DNA from: Sporolactobacillus terrae DSM 11697
GTDB lineage: Bacteria > Bacillota > Bacilli > Bacillales > Sporolactobacillaceae
DNA length: 64,000 nucleotides
Direction: 5' to 3'
Assembly: GCF_000648615.1 (NCBI RefSeq)
Contig: NZ_JFZC01000031.1
Span: 1-64,000, forward strand
Below, in pieces: positions 25,204 to 33,768 of the stretch; position 1 is the first letter of the stretch, and every line of letters begins with the position of its first letter. A program made the translations under genes and the position numbers. The notes beneath the pieces are model-generated. The model was not told the DNA's origin, ran no database searches, and saw nothing but the letters and a program-made list of their open reading frames with translations.

Positions 25204-25968
25204 ATGCAAATGGAGCTTGATCGAAAAACGGCATCTAAGGAACCGTTGCTTGATGATGGTGAAGTGAAGAAGCTGATTAAACAAAGTCAGGCGGGAGATC
25301 ATGATGCACGCGACCGGCTGGTTCAGAAGAATATGAGGCTGGTCTGGTCGGTTGTTCAGCGTTTTATCAACCGCGGTTATGAGCCAGATGATCTGTTTCA
25401 GATCGGCTGTATTGGTTTGCTGAAGTCGGTTGATAAATTCGATCTTTCTTATGACGTTCGTTTTTCTACTTACGCGGTACCGATGATCATCGGAGAAATT
25501 CAGCGTTTTATTCGTGATGATGGGGCCGTTAAAGTCAGCCGGTCTTTAAAGGAAACCGGAATCAAGGTGCGAAAAAAGAAGGACGAGTTATCGAAACGAT
25601 TCGGGAGAAATCCAACAATTAGCGAATTAGCTGAGGCATTGGAACTGTCTCCCGAAGATGTGGTGCTTTCTCAAGAAGCAATCCGTGCTCCGTCATCAAT
25701 CCATGAAACGGTTTTCGAAAACGATGGAGATCCAATTACCATTCTGGATCAGATTTCAGACACGGAGAGCGGAAAATGGTTTGATCAAATGATCGTCCGG
25801 GAAGCTGTCGAACAATTGAATGAGCGTGAGAAACTGATCGTGTATCTTCGTTATTTTAAAGATCAGACACAAACAGAGGTTGCGCAGCGACTTGGTATCT
25901 CGCAGGTTCAAGTCTCACGTCTTGAAAAAAAAATACTCGAAGAAATCAAAAGCCAGATGGCCGAATAA
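25204..25968 (+). CDS. sigF: RNA polymerase sigma factor SigF
   Basis: A 254-residue sigma-70 family factor for early forespore transcription. Region 2 is seen in N-M-R-L-V-W-S-V-V-Q-R and D-D-L-F-Q-I-G-C-I-G-L-L-K; the -10 contact region follows with F-S-T-Y-A-V-P-M-I; region 4 HTH is Q-T-E-V-A-Q-R-L-G-I-S-Q-V-Q-V-S-R near 220-240. ATG 25204 follows AGGGAG. Last gene of spoIIA; the stop codon forms part of a terminator stem. Confidence 0.96.
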   Translation: MQMELDRKTASKEPLLDDGEVKKLIKQSQAGDHDARDRLVQKNMRLVWSVVQRFINRGYEPDDLFQIGCIGLLKSVDKFDLSYDVRFSTYAVPMIIGEIQRFIRDDGAVKVSRSLKETGIKVRKKKDELSKRFGRNPTISELAEALELSPEDVVLSQEAIRAPSSIHETVFENDGDPITILDQISDTESGKWFDQMIVREAVEQLNEREKLIVYLRYFKDQTQTEVAQRLGISQVQVSRLEKKILEEIKSQMAE

Positions 25969-25986
25969 CGGTTATCCGGCTTTTTT
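25960..25986 (+). terminator. terminator overlapping the sigF stop
   Basis: GCCGAATAA (25960-25968) pairs with TTATCCGGC (25972-25980) with one mismatch, followed by six T. The sigF stop codon lies in the stem. Confidence 0.75.
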
Positions 25987-26043
25987 CGTTTTTCACTTTG
26001 CCACGCCGTTTAACTTCTCCAATCCACGAATTCTCACACTTGA

Positions 26044-26072
26044 GCATAATTTAAACCACTTGGCAGATACTA
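26044..26072 (+). promoter_or_regulatory. candidate SigG promoter of the spoVA operon
   Basis: GCATA (26044-26048) and GATACTA (26066-26072) with a 17-base spacer. This is close to the late forespore SigG pattern GNATR / CATWMTA, with one mismatch in the -10. The B. subtilis spoVA operon is SigG-dependent. Confidence 0.55.
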
Positions 26073-26106
26073 AGAATCAGTACGATTCGGAAGGGAGTAT
26101 CTGCTT

Positions 26107-26556
26107 ATGCTTAATGATCCCAAAAATTATAAAGAAAACGTCAAAGCGTATCAGCCGAAGGTGCCTTACTTTATGAATTGTTTCAAAGCATTTTTGGTTG
26201 GCGGCTTCATCTGTTTGATTGGTCAAGGTGTGCAAACATTTTATATGCATGTCTTTCATTTTTCAAAACAAGCTGCAGGAAATCCTACGGTAGCCACGCT
26301 GATTCTGGCTTCAGCACTGCTGACTGGCTTTGGTATATACGACAAGATTGCTAATTTTGCTGGAGCGGGAACCATTGTTCCGGTGACTGGATTTGCAAAT
26401 TCGATTACAAGCAGTGCGCTGGAACATAAAAATGAGGGTATCGTTCTTGGAATAGCAACGAACTTGTTTCAACTGGCCGGTGAAGTCATTGTGTTCGGGG
26501 TTGTGTCTGCAGCAGTATTAGGCATAATTCGTCTGTTTATTGAACATTTATTCTGA
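26107..26556 (+). CDS. spoVAC: stage V sporulation protein AC
   Basis: A 149-residue membrane protein with about four spans. Family features: the F-A-G-A-G-T-I-V-P-V-T-G-F-A-N-S motif near 80-95 and the opening Y-Q-P-K-V-P-Y. SpoVAC is part of the forespore inner-membrane channel that takes up and releases Ca-dipicolinate and behaves as a mechanosensitive channel. ATG 26107 follows GGAAGGGAG. First gene of the operon here; spoVAA and spoVAB, which precede it in B. subtilis, are missing. Confidence 0.95.
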   Translation: MLNDPKNYKENVKAYQPKVPYFMNCFKAFLVGGFICLIGQGVQTFYMHVFHFSKQAAGNPTVATLILASALLTGFGIYDKIANFAGAGTIVPVTGFANSITSSALEHKNEGIVLGIATNLFQLAGEVIVFGVVSAAVLGIIRLFIEHLF

Positions 26557-26570
26557 GGAGGCGTGAGCGC

Positions 26571-27584
26571 TTGAGTAAAGTTAGAAAGCAAACTTGGCGA
26601 TTCGATCAACCGATTTATTTGGGAGCGACGGGTACGGTCGTAGGGCCTCTAGAAGCGAGGGGGCCATTATCCGCAAGTTTTGATAAATGTTATGAACATC
26701 TTAATTGCGGCCAAAAATCGTGGACAGAAGCCGAACGTGCTTTACTCCGACGATCGATCTCGTTTTGTTTGGCAAAAGCCGGAAAAGCAGAGGGAGACAT
26801 CGATCTTTTTCTCGCAGGCGACTTAATGGATCAAACCGTGACGTCAAATTTCATTGCCCGAGAGAGCCGAATTCCGTTTCTCGGCATGTTTGGTGCCTGT
26901 TCAACCTCAATGGAAACATTGGCAACCGGAGCAATGCTGGTTGACAGTGGCTTTGCGGACAACGTGCTCTGTGCCGTCAGCAGCCATAATGCAACCGCCG
27001 AAAGGCAATTTCGCTATCCAACGGAATACGGTGGCCCGACAAAACTGACCCAAACGTTTACAGTGACGGGAGCGGGCGCTGCGCTGCTAACCAAAGAACC
27101 TGGAAAAGTGAAAGTTAAGGAAGCAACGATTGGAAGAGTCATCGACTGGGGAATTAATGATGCGGCTAATTTGGGAACGGCGATGGCTCCTGCTGCAGCG
27201 GATACAATATGGACCCATTTTCAGGATACAGGCAGAACACCTGACGATTATGATCTCGTTGTTACCGGTGACCTATCAGCTGTTGGTTCGCCGATTTTAG
27301 ATGAGATTCTTTTAGAAAAGGGTCTAGATATCAGTTCCGTTCACCAGGATTGTGGAACGATGATTTATACGTCTGATCAACCGGTAAGTGCAGGAGGAAG
27401 CGGCTGCGCCTGTTCCGCAGTCGTGACCTATGGTTATTTATTCAACAGATTGGCGGAGGGTTCATTGAAGCGCGTTTTAGTGGTCGCGACCGGGGCGCTG
27501 CTTAATAGTTCGACCCCGAAGGAGAAAGATACCATCCCGTGTATCGCACATGCCGTGCTTTTGGAATCAGCTAAGGAGGGTTAA
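26571..27584 (+). CDS. spoVAD: stage V sporulation protein AD
   Basis: A 337-residue thiolase-fold protein, the soluble dipicolinate-binding component of the SpoVA channel on the outer face of the inner spore membrane. Visible: [11 protein letters not shown] near residue 110, F-R-Y-P-T-E-Y-G-G near 143 and the late [12 protein letters not shown] 26571 is preceded by GAGGAGG. It lies 14 bases behind spoVAC and 2 bases before spoVAE. Confidence 0.95.
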   Translation: MSKVRKQTWRFDQPIYLGATGTVVGPLEARGPLSASFDKCYEHLNCGQKSWTEAERALLRRSISFCLAKAGKAEGDIDLFLAGDLMDQTVTSNFIARESRIPFLGMFGACSTSMETLATGAMLVDSGFADNVLCAVSSHNATAERQFRYPTEYGGPTKLTQTFTVTGAGAALLTKEPGKVKVKEATIGRVIDWGINDAANLGTAMAPAAADTIWTHFQDTGRTPDDYDLVVTGDLSAVGSPILDEILLEKGLDISSVHQDCGTMIYTSDQPVSAGGSGCACSAVVTYGYLFNRLAEGSLKRVLVVATGALLNSSTPKEKDTIPCIAHAVLLESAKEG

Positions 27585-27586
27585 AA

Positions 27587-27937
27587 ATGATCTTTATCTA
27601 TGCTTTTCTCGTCGGTGGGGGAATTTGTGTTGTCGGACAATTGCTTATGGATGTGTTCAAATTGACGCCTGCACATGTTGTTGCCAGCTTTGTGGTTTTA
27701 GGTGCGGCTTTGGATGTCTTTGGTATCTACGATCATCTTATTGAGTTCGCTGGGGCCGGTGCGACCGTTCCAATAACAAGTTTCGGTCATTCTTTGCTTC
27801 ACGGCGCGATGGCGGAAGGCCATGAGCACGGTTATCTAGGTATTGCAATGGGCATTTTTAAATTGACTTCAGCAGGGATTACTTCTGCAATTCTCTTCGG
27901 ATTTATTGTTGCTCTGATTTTTAAACCGAAGGGATGA
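27587..27937 (+). CDS. spoVAE: stage V sporulation protein AE (AEb type)
   Basis: A 116-residue membrane protein with four predicted spans and the same [14 protein letters not shown] motif as SpoVAC, of which it is a paralogue. It is the AEb subunit of the dipicolinate channel. ATG 27587 has AAGGAGGG just upstream. The soluble AEa gene that follows AEb in B. subtilis is absent; spoVAF comes directly next. Confidence 0.94.
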   Translation: MIFIYAFLVGGGICVVGQLLMDVFKLTPAHVVASFVVLGAALDVFGIYDHLIEFAGAGATVPITSFGHSLLHGAMAEGHEHGYLGIAMGIFKLTSAGITSAILFGFIVALIFKPKG

Positions 27938-27965
27938 GTCTGTGCTGGATGGAGGATTCAGGAGA

Positions 27966-29453
27966 ATGGAAAAACAAGCAGCCAAACCAATAAGCAAAGC
28001 AATCACAGATAATGCGGATCAAATGCAGCAGATTCTTGACATCGGTCCCCATAATTTTGATGTAGGGATGCGTGAAATCAGGATACTTGGCAGAGATTGC
28101 CGAATATACTATACCAACAGTCTGGTGGACTCGAGCATCCTTGTCGTTATGATGCGGGAATTCATGCGTTTTCCGAATAAAAATGAGAAAAATGTAAATG
28201 TATTTGAAGAGATCAAACAGCATTTAGTACATCAGCAGGTTGAAGAAGTCACAACACTTAATGACTCGATCGATAAAATGCTGACAGGGCGCATCGTTAT
28301 TTTTATTGATGGCGAATCAACAGGCTTGTGCATTGATCTTCGGCACTATCCAGGACGAACGCCGCAAGAACCGGATGTAGAAAAAGTTGTGCGCGGTTCT
28401 AAGGATGGATTTACAGAAAATATTATTGAAAATTCAGGTCTAATTCGAAGGCGTATCCGTGATCCTCGCTTTCGTTGTGAAATTTCACAGATCGGTGTCC
28501 GTTCAAAAACGGATGTCTGCATTTGTTTCTTGAAGGATGTGGCCAATCCAGGATTAATCAAAACAATTCGCAAAGAATTAAAAGCGATTGATGTTGATGG
28601 AATCCCGATGGCTGATAATGCTATTGAAGAATTTATCTTAAAGCAGGGATGGAACCCTTTCCCGCTTGTCCGCTATACGGGACGACCGGATGTCGCGGCT
28701 GCTCATCTTCTTGAAGGGCATGTCGTCCTTGTTTCGGATACATCGCCAAGTGTCATGATTTTGCCGACAACGCTTTTTCACCATGTTCAGCACGCGGAGG
28801 AATACCGACAAGTCACCGCTTCAGGAGCGCTGCTGCGCTGGTTTCGTTTTATGGCGATTCTTGCTTCCATTTTTCTTGTGCCATTATGGCTGCTTCTTGT
28901 AACGAATCATCTGTTGCCGGATTTTCTTAATTTCATTGGGCCGAATGATAAGGATTATAATATTCCCTTGATCCTTCAGATTCTGATTGCAGAAGTGGGG
29001 ATTGAAACGCTTCGACTTGCCGCGATTCACACGCCTACTGCACTGTCGACAGCACTCGGACTTATTGCAGCGGTTTTGATTGGGCAGATTGCAATTGAAG
29101 CAGGGATATTTGTTCCCGAAGTCATTTTGTATACGTCGGCAGCCTCCATCGGCGGTTTTGCGACCCCAAGTTACGAGCTTCAGTTAGCAAACAAAATGGT
29201 AAGAATCCTATTAATCTTGGCGGTTGGTTTATTTCATGTCCCTGGATTTATGTTTGCTTCAACCTTATTCATCATTTACTTGGCGCAGGTTCGCAATATG
29301 AATACCCCATATCTGTGGCCGTTCATCCCGTTTAATCCAACCGGTCTCTTTAATATCGTCATTCGCCGTGCTTTGCCAACTTCGGTTATCCGTCCGAGCA
29401 TTGTACGTCCTGTGGATAAATACCGCCAGCCTGCGAAAAGCAAGACGAAGTAA
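27966..29453 (+). CDS. spoVAF: stage V sporulation protein AF
   Basis: A 495-residue GerA-family A-type protein. A soluble N-terminal half (about 1-290) carries D-V-G-M-R-E-I-R-I-L-G and a later F-P-L-V-R-Y-T-G-R-P-D; five or so spans follow (about 293-455). SpoVAF associates with the SpoVA channel in the spore inner membrane, and FigP/SpoVAF complexes amplify germination in B. subtilis. GTG 27942 (AAGGG 8 bases ahead) is an alternative start; ATG 27966 gives the family length of about 493. Last gene of the operon. Confidence 0.92.
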   Translation: MEKQAAKPISKAITDNADQMQQILDIGPHNFDVGMREIRILGRDCRIYYTNSLVDSSILVVMMREFMRFPNKNEKNVNVFEEIKQHLVHQQVEEVTTLNDSIDKMLTGRIVIFIDGESTGLCIDLRHYPGRTPQEPDVEKVVRGSKDGFTENIIENSGLIRRRIRDPRFRCEISQIGVRSKTDVCICFLKDVANPGLIKTIRKELKAIDVDGIPMADNAIEEFILKQGWNPFPLVRYTGRPDVAAAHLLEGHVVLVSDTSPSVMILPTTLFHHVQHAEEYRQVTASGALLRWFRFMAILASIFLVPLWLLLVTNHLLPDFLNFIGPNDKDYNIPLILQILIAEVGIETLRLAAIHTPTALSTALGLIAAVLIGQIAIEAGIFVPEVILYTSAASIGGFATPSYELQLANKMVRILLILAVGLFHVPGFMFASTLFIIYLAQVRNMNTPYLWPFIPFNPTGLFNIVIRRALPTSVIRPSIVRPVDKYRQPAKSKTK

Positions 29454-29588
29454 ACCTTGTCTTGAGCAGTTAATCATGATAAACTATCACTAAAATTTTG
29501 TACGTATTTTTCAAGAGATCAGGCGGGGAAAAGGGTGCGCTTTTTACATACGGTAGCGGACGCTTTGTCTAGAATGGGGAGGATTGCC

Positions 29589-30911
29589 GTGTTCGGCACA
29601 CAGGAAATTAATCGCGACGGCCACCTTTACATTGGCGGTATTGATACGAAAGATTTGGCAAGAGAGTTTGGTACGCCGCTGTATGTTTATGATACAGCGT
29701 TAATTAAAGACAAAATTAATCAATTTAAAAAGGCGTTTGATAAACACGAAGGGATTACCTGGCAAATTGCTTATGCAAGCAAGGCTTTTTCCACTCTTGC
29801 TATGATCCAATTGGTGAATGAACAGGGCTTGTCGCTTGACGTTGTCTCCGGAGGCGAATTGTTTACGGCTCTCAAAGCAGGAATGGATCCTAAACGGATT
29901 CATTTTCATGGGAACAATAAGTCTGAGTCAGAACTTGCGATGGCCTTGGATGCACGAATCGGAGCCGTTATTGTCGATAATCGCGATGAGCTGGAGCTAC
30001 TTGAACGCATGTGCGCCGAGCGCGATCAACAAATAGCTATTTTGCTTCGTGTGACGCCGGGCATTGAGGCGCATACTCATGAATTTATCATGACCGGCCA
30101 AGACGATTCGAAATTTGGATTCAACTTGGCCAATGGAATGGCGCAGCAGGCTGTGCAGCAAGCGCTGCAAGCAGCACATCTTCAATTAATCGGTATCCAT
30201 GCCCATATCGGTTCTCAGATTTTCGAAACGGATGGCTTCACTGGTGCCATTCGTGTCATGCTCAAGCACGTGAATAAGTGGACACGAGAATTGGGTTTTG
30301 CACTTAACGTGCTAAATGTCGGTGGCGGCTTCGGAATTTGCTACACAGAAAAGGATCGTCCGCTGCCCATTACTTCCTACATTGATGCCATTGTTGAAAC
30401 AGCAGAAGAGGAGTGTGCGCGTTATCGATTACCACTGCCTGCACTTTGGATTGAACCGGGACGTTCGATTGTCGGAGAAGCAGGAACATCGCTGTATACC
30501 GTCGGGGCTGCGAAAACGATCCCGGGTATACGCAATTATTTGTCTGTTGACGGCGGGATGGCCGATAATATTCGTCCGTCGCTTTATCAAGCAGAGTATC
30601 AAGCGATTTGCGCAAATCGGGCGCTTGAACCGAAAACAAACAAGGTTGCGATTGCCGGAAAGTGTTGTGAGTCCGGCGATATTCTAATTAAAGAACTCAT
30701 GCTTCCTGAAACTTGCAGCACCGGTGACTTACTTGCCGTGTTTTCAACAGGCGCATATGGCTATTCAATGGCCAGTCACTACAATCGCATTGCTAATCCT
30801 GCCGTTGTGTTTGTTGAAAACGGTGAAGCAGCACTCGTAGTCAGACGTGAAAGCTACGAAGATTTGATTCGTTACGATGTACCGTTAAAGAACCTTTCTC
30901 CAAATATTTAA
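29589..30911 (+). CDS. lysA: diaminopimelate decarboxylase
   Basis: A 440-residue PLP-dependent decarboxylase making L-lysine from meso-diaminopimelate. The PLP-Lys lies in A-Y-A-S-K-A-F (about residue 65); other landmarks are S-G-G-E-L, H-I-G-S-Q, G-G-G-F-G-I, W-I-E-P-G-R-S, C-C-E-S-G-D and G-A-Y-G-Y-S-M. GTG 29589 is selected: GGGGAGG lies about 7 bases upstream and it gives the family start (M-F-G-T-Q), length close to B. subtilis LysA (439). It follows the spoVA operon as in B. subtilis. Confidence 0.95.
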   Translation: MFGTQEINRDGHLYIGGIDTKDLAREFGTPLYVYDTALIKDKINQFKKAFDKHEGITWQIAYASKAFSTLAMIQLVNEQGLSLDVVSGGELFTALKAGMDPKRIHFHGNNKSESELAMALDARIGAVIVDNRDELELLERMCAERDQQIAILLRVTPGIEAHTHEFIMTGQDDSKFGFNLANGMAQQAVQQALQAAHLQLIGIHAHIGSQIFETDGFTGAIRVMLKHVNKWTRELGFALNVLNVGGGFGICYTEKDRPLPITSYIDAIVETAEEECARYRLPLPALWIEPGRSIVGEAGTSLYTVGAAKTIPGIRNYLSVDGGMADNIRPSLYQAEYQAICANRALEPKTNKVAIAGKCCESGDILIKELMLPETCSTGDLLAVFSTGAYGYSMASHYNRIANPAVVFVENGEAALVVRRESYEDLIRYDVPLKNLSPNI

Positions 30912-31083
30912 TGAACAGATGCGCTTTATCACGAGTTAAACTCGGAAGGTTCAAACGTCCATTTTATCGTTACATCAGGTGAAAAGATGCACAGCCTGAT
31001 TGTTTTGGGTATAATATAAATCGTGTGCTTGGTTTCTTAGCAATGAAAAGATTATGTTATCTCATAGTTATGAGGGGTTCAAC

Positions 31084-31461
31084 ATGCTGATTCGCTATAA
31101 AAAGAGTTACGAGAAGATAGCCATGGGTCTGCTGTCTTTTATCCCGTCTGAAAAAGAGATAAAGCTGCTTTTGCAAACCGTACAAAAGTACGAAGAGGAC
31201 GAAAGCTGGCAGCTGTTTTTATGGAAAGATGATGAAGATATACTGGGTGTGGTCGGGGTTCACTTGACTTCGGAGCACGAAGCGGTAATCGAGCATATTA
31301 GTGTCAATCCTTCCTACCGAGCGGAAGGGGTCGGCAAGCAGATGATTTTGGCATTGAGGCAGTTTATTGGCGAGCATGTTCATCTGGCTCCGTCTCAAGC
31401 CATTAAGTCCTACTTCAACAAATGTTTTCAAGAAGGTGAGGAAAAAGAAACCAATTCCTGA
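31084..31461 (+). CDS. ribT: RibT-like GNAT acetyltransferase
   Basis: A 125-residue GNAT protein beginning M-L-I-R-Y-K-K-S-Y-E-K-I-A-M-G-L-L-S-F, the start of B. subtilis RibT/YpuF. The acetyl-CoA loop is seen in S-V-N-P-S-Y-R-A-E-G-V-G-K-Q near residue 80. The natural substrate is not known to me. ATG 31084 has GAGGGG about 7 bases upstream. In B. subtilis ribT ends the riboflavin operon ribDEAHT; none of the biosynthetic genes is present here, only ribT beside lysA. A strong terminator follows. Confidence 0.88.
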   Translation: MLIRYKKSYEKIAMGLLSFIPSEKEIKLLLQTVQKYEEDESWQLFLWKDDEDILGVVGVHLTSEHEAVIEHISVNPSYRAEGVGKQMILALRQFIGEHVHLAPSQAIKSYFNKCFQEGEEKETNS

Positions 31462-31478
31462 TATGGTTTCTTTTTTTT
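31446..31478 (+). terminator. terminator after ribT
   Basis: AGAAACCA pairs with TGGTTTCT (31446-31453 with 31464-31471), followed by a run of eight T. The left arm overlaps the end of ribT. Confidence 0.88.
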
Positions 31479-31557
31479 GCTCGTCCGTAGGATCAAACGA
31501 TTCATCACTTAAGATCAGGAAATGCTGGAAAAAAAGATGAAATCAGGGGGATAAAGC

Positions 31558-32346
31558 TTGGAATACAAAGTGAAAATCGATGCTTTTGAAGGTCCTCTTG
31601 ATTTACTTCTGCATCTGATAAAAAAACTGGAAATTGATATTTATGATATACCGGTTGCTGAAATCACCGACCAATATTTAGATTTTATTCACCATATGCA
31701 AAAGCTTGAATTGAATATTGCCAGCGAATATCTGCTTATGGCAGCAACACTTATTGCGATGAAGAGCAAAATGCTCTTACCAAAAACAGAGCTTCAATCC
31801 GTGAATGATGATGACAGCTATGAAGATCCAGAGATGACGCGTGAAGCATTGATGCAGCAGCTGCTTGATTACCGTCAATATAAAGAAGCGGCTGAAGCGC
31901 TAAAGGAAAATGAGCAGGGTCGAATGCAGCTTTACTCAAAACCGCCGTCGGATTTGACTGCGTACGAGAACAATGATCTGACGTCTATTCCAGTTTCCGG
32001 AAGAGCAACGGTTCATGACATGTTGCATGCATTCAGGCGGCTTATGTTAAAGAATAAATTGGAAAAACCATTAAATACAAAAATTGATCGTCAAGTTTTA
32101 CCGATTGGACAGCAGATGAATTTGGTGATGAACAAGTTAGTGTCCGCCAAGCATCCCTTATCTTTTCAGTCACTTTTCTCCTATCCGGATCGGACACATC
32201 TCATTGTGACGTTTCTTGCCCTGCTGGAACTAATGAAACTGAATGCGATTCACTGCATGCAGAATGAAAATTTTGATGATATCATGATCAATCTTGGAGA
32301 AGGAGCAGATGATTTTGAAACGGGAGAAAATTCATTCGATTATTGA
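31558..32346 (+). CDS. scpA: condensin subunit ScpA (kleisin)
   Basis: A 262-residue kleisin that bridges the SMC heads. Characteristic start Y-K-V-K-I-D-A-F-E-G-P-L-D-L-L-L-H-L-I and A-A-T-L-I-A-M-K-S-K-M-L-L-P near 62-75. With SMC and ScpB it organises and segregates the origin region. TTG 31558 has CAGGGGG 7 bases upstream. It overlaps scpB by about 38 bases, so the pair is coupled. Confidence 0.95.
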   Translation: MEYKVKIDAFEGPLDLLLHLIKKLEIDIYDIPVAEITDQYLDFIHHMQKLELNIASEYLLMAATLIAMKSKMLLPKTELQSVNDDDSYEDPEMTREALMQQLLDYRQYKEAAEALKENEQGRMQLYSKPPSDLTAYENNDLTSIPVSGRATVHDMLHAFRRLMLKNKLEKPLNTKIDRQVLPIGQQMNLVMNKLVSAKHPLSFQSLFSYPDRTHLIVTFLALLELMKLNAIHCMQNENFDDIMINLGEGADDFETGENSFDY

Positions 32347-32911
32347 GGGACTACTCTATATAACAGGAGAAGACGGCGTACAAGTCGAACAAATACATAG
32401 GGTGCTTCCAGAATGTACGAGAGATGAAATTAGTGACATTGTAGAGCGGATGAAAGAAAATTATCAAACAAATGAATCAAGCGGATTAATGATTACGGAT
32501 CTTCCTAATGGCTACCGTCTGACAACCAAACCGTTCATGAAAGACTATGCGAAACAATTTGCAGCTATTCCAAAAACAGCGCCGCTGTCTCAGGCAGCTT
32601 TGGAGACGGTAGCTATTATTGCATACAAGCAACCGGTTTCGCGTATCGATATAGAAGAAATTCGTGGCGTAAAGTCTGAACGAGCACTTCAAACGCTCGT
32701 TGTGAAGGGACTCATTAAAGAAGTTGGACGCGCTGAAGGAAGCGGTCGAGCAATCTTATATGGTGTTACCCCTTTATTTCTCGACTATTTTGGACTCCAT
32801 GACTTAAGTGAACTTCCTCCGCTTGCCGAAATGATGAAGCAACAGAATGAACAAGTTGATACCTATGATCTATTCTATGACCAGTACAAAGAAACCGTAA
32901 AAGACCTGTAA
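32309..32911 (+). CDS. scpB: condensin subunit ScpB
   Basis: A 200-residue winged-helix protein that dimerises and binds ScpA. Hallmarks: I-I-E-G-L-L-Y-I-T-G, the S-Q-A-A-L-E-T-V-A-I-I-A-Y-K-Q-P motif near 98-113, and G-R-A-I-L-Y-G-V-T. Start is uncertain among ATG 32309 (AGGAG only 3 bases away) and TTG 32315 (9 bases). Both lie inside the end of scpA in a different frame. Confidence 0.94.
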   Translation: MILKREKIHSIIEGLLYITGEDGVQVEQIHRVLPECTRDEISDIVERMKENYQTNESSGLMITDLPNGYRLTTKPFMKDYAKQFAAIPKTAPLSQAALETVAIIAYKQPVSRIDIEEIRGVKSERALQTLVVKGLIKEVGRAEGSGRAILYGVTPLFLDYFGLHDLSELPPLAEMMKQQNEQVDTYDLFYDQYKETVKDL

Positions 32912-32999
32912 TCATTCTTGTTTTCACTGATTCAAACTTGAGCCAAGTACAGCACCTTGTCGTATAAGCTGCAGCAGCAGCTAACAGGAGGAGATTTCC

Positions 33000-33323
33000 G
33001 TGTTTGAACAGCTAAAAAACTACTGGAAAAATTTTGCTGAAGAATATCGTCAGCAGGTGATTGCTTTCGGTCTAAGTATGCCCCTTTTTATCGCGATACC
33101 GGCACTGCTTACCGTATTGATGGTGCATGGCGCTTTCCTCACCAAAGTGTTTCTTTTTTTGATTTTACTGGCTTTTTTTGCTGTTTTTGTCCTAATCCCA
33201 ATCATACTCCTTATGAGTGCATCCTTTGGGTCAAAGCGATTTCAACTTTATTGGATCATCGTTCAAACAGTCTTTTTCGTCTTTTGGATCATTCTGTTTC
33301 AAATCGCTCATTTCTATTTCTGA
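33000..33323 (+). CDS. small three-span membrane protein of unknown function
   Basis: A 107-residue protein with a charged amphipathic N terminus (residues 1-20, aromatic and Glu-rich) and three predicted spans at about 22-42, 48-75 and 82-105. I do not recognise a family. GTG 33000 has AGGAGGAG about 7 bases upstream, and codon use looks coding. It occupies the place of ypuI, between scpB and dacB, in B. subtilis but does not resemble it. The repeat at 33331 starts directly behind its stop. Confidence 0.6.
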   Translation: MFEQLKNYWKNFAEEYRQQVIAFGLSMPLFIAIPALLTVLMVHGAFLTKVFLFLILLAFFAVFVLIPIILLMSASFGSKRFQLYWIIVQTVFFVFWIILFQIAHFYF

Positions 33324-33330
33324 CAGGATA

Positions 33331-33595
33331 AGAAAGTGTAGGATTTTGCCCCGTCTTCAAACCAATAGACGAATGTCTTGATCGAGAATCAAACCGGAGG
33401 TACTCTGGCGCCTGCGGGATCGCGCTTAGTTGATGCGTGCCAACGAGACCCCGCAGATTTCTGTTTGTCTGAGGAGGCTCGCGGTGCGCCCGCGTCAAGC
33501 GAGCAACCGGAGCGGTGATTCAGCACGGATAAGACACGAGTCCATCACACATGGTTGGAAATTAAGGACCGGGCGTATTTTGCCCGGTATTTCTT
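33331..33595 (+). repeat. dispersed intergenic repeat (copy 3, full length)
   Basis: Begins AAGAAAGTGTAGGATTTTGC, close to the 16-base head of other copies. The centre has CTGCGGG ... CCCGCAG inverted repeats and the GAGGAGGCTCGCGGTGCGCC type core known from intergenic repeats in other Bacillaceae. It ends in a terminator-like hairpin ACCGGGC/GCCCGGT (33569-33588) with T-rich tail. It is the longest copy here and fills the gap between the small membrane gene and dacB. Confidence 0.7.
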
Positions 33596-33607
33596 TTGGA
33601 AATCCAT

Positions 33608-33635
33608 TCATATTCTGCTTGTCCTCGCATACCGT
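33608..33635 (+). promoter_or_regulatory. candidate SigE promoter of dacB-spmAB
   Basis: TCATATT (33608-33614), a full match to KMATATT, then 13 bases and CATACCGT (33628-33635), six of eight to CATACAHT. It fits the mother-cell SigE control known for dacB in B. subtilis. Confidence 0.6.
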
Positions 33636-33768
33636 TCTTATAAAGGGTGTCCAAACAGTCCGGGTACAAGTACCTCACATGTCGTGAATCATCTTATCAG
33701 CTCCTATGAAAATGATGATCCCGGATATACTTTACCCTAAACGTGTCTGCTAAAGATTAGGACAGGGG

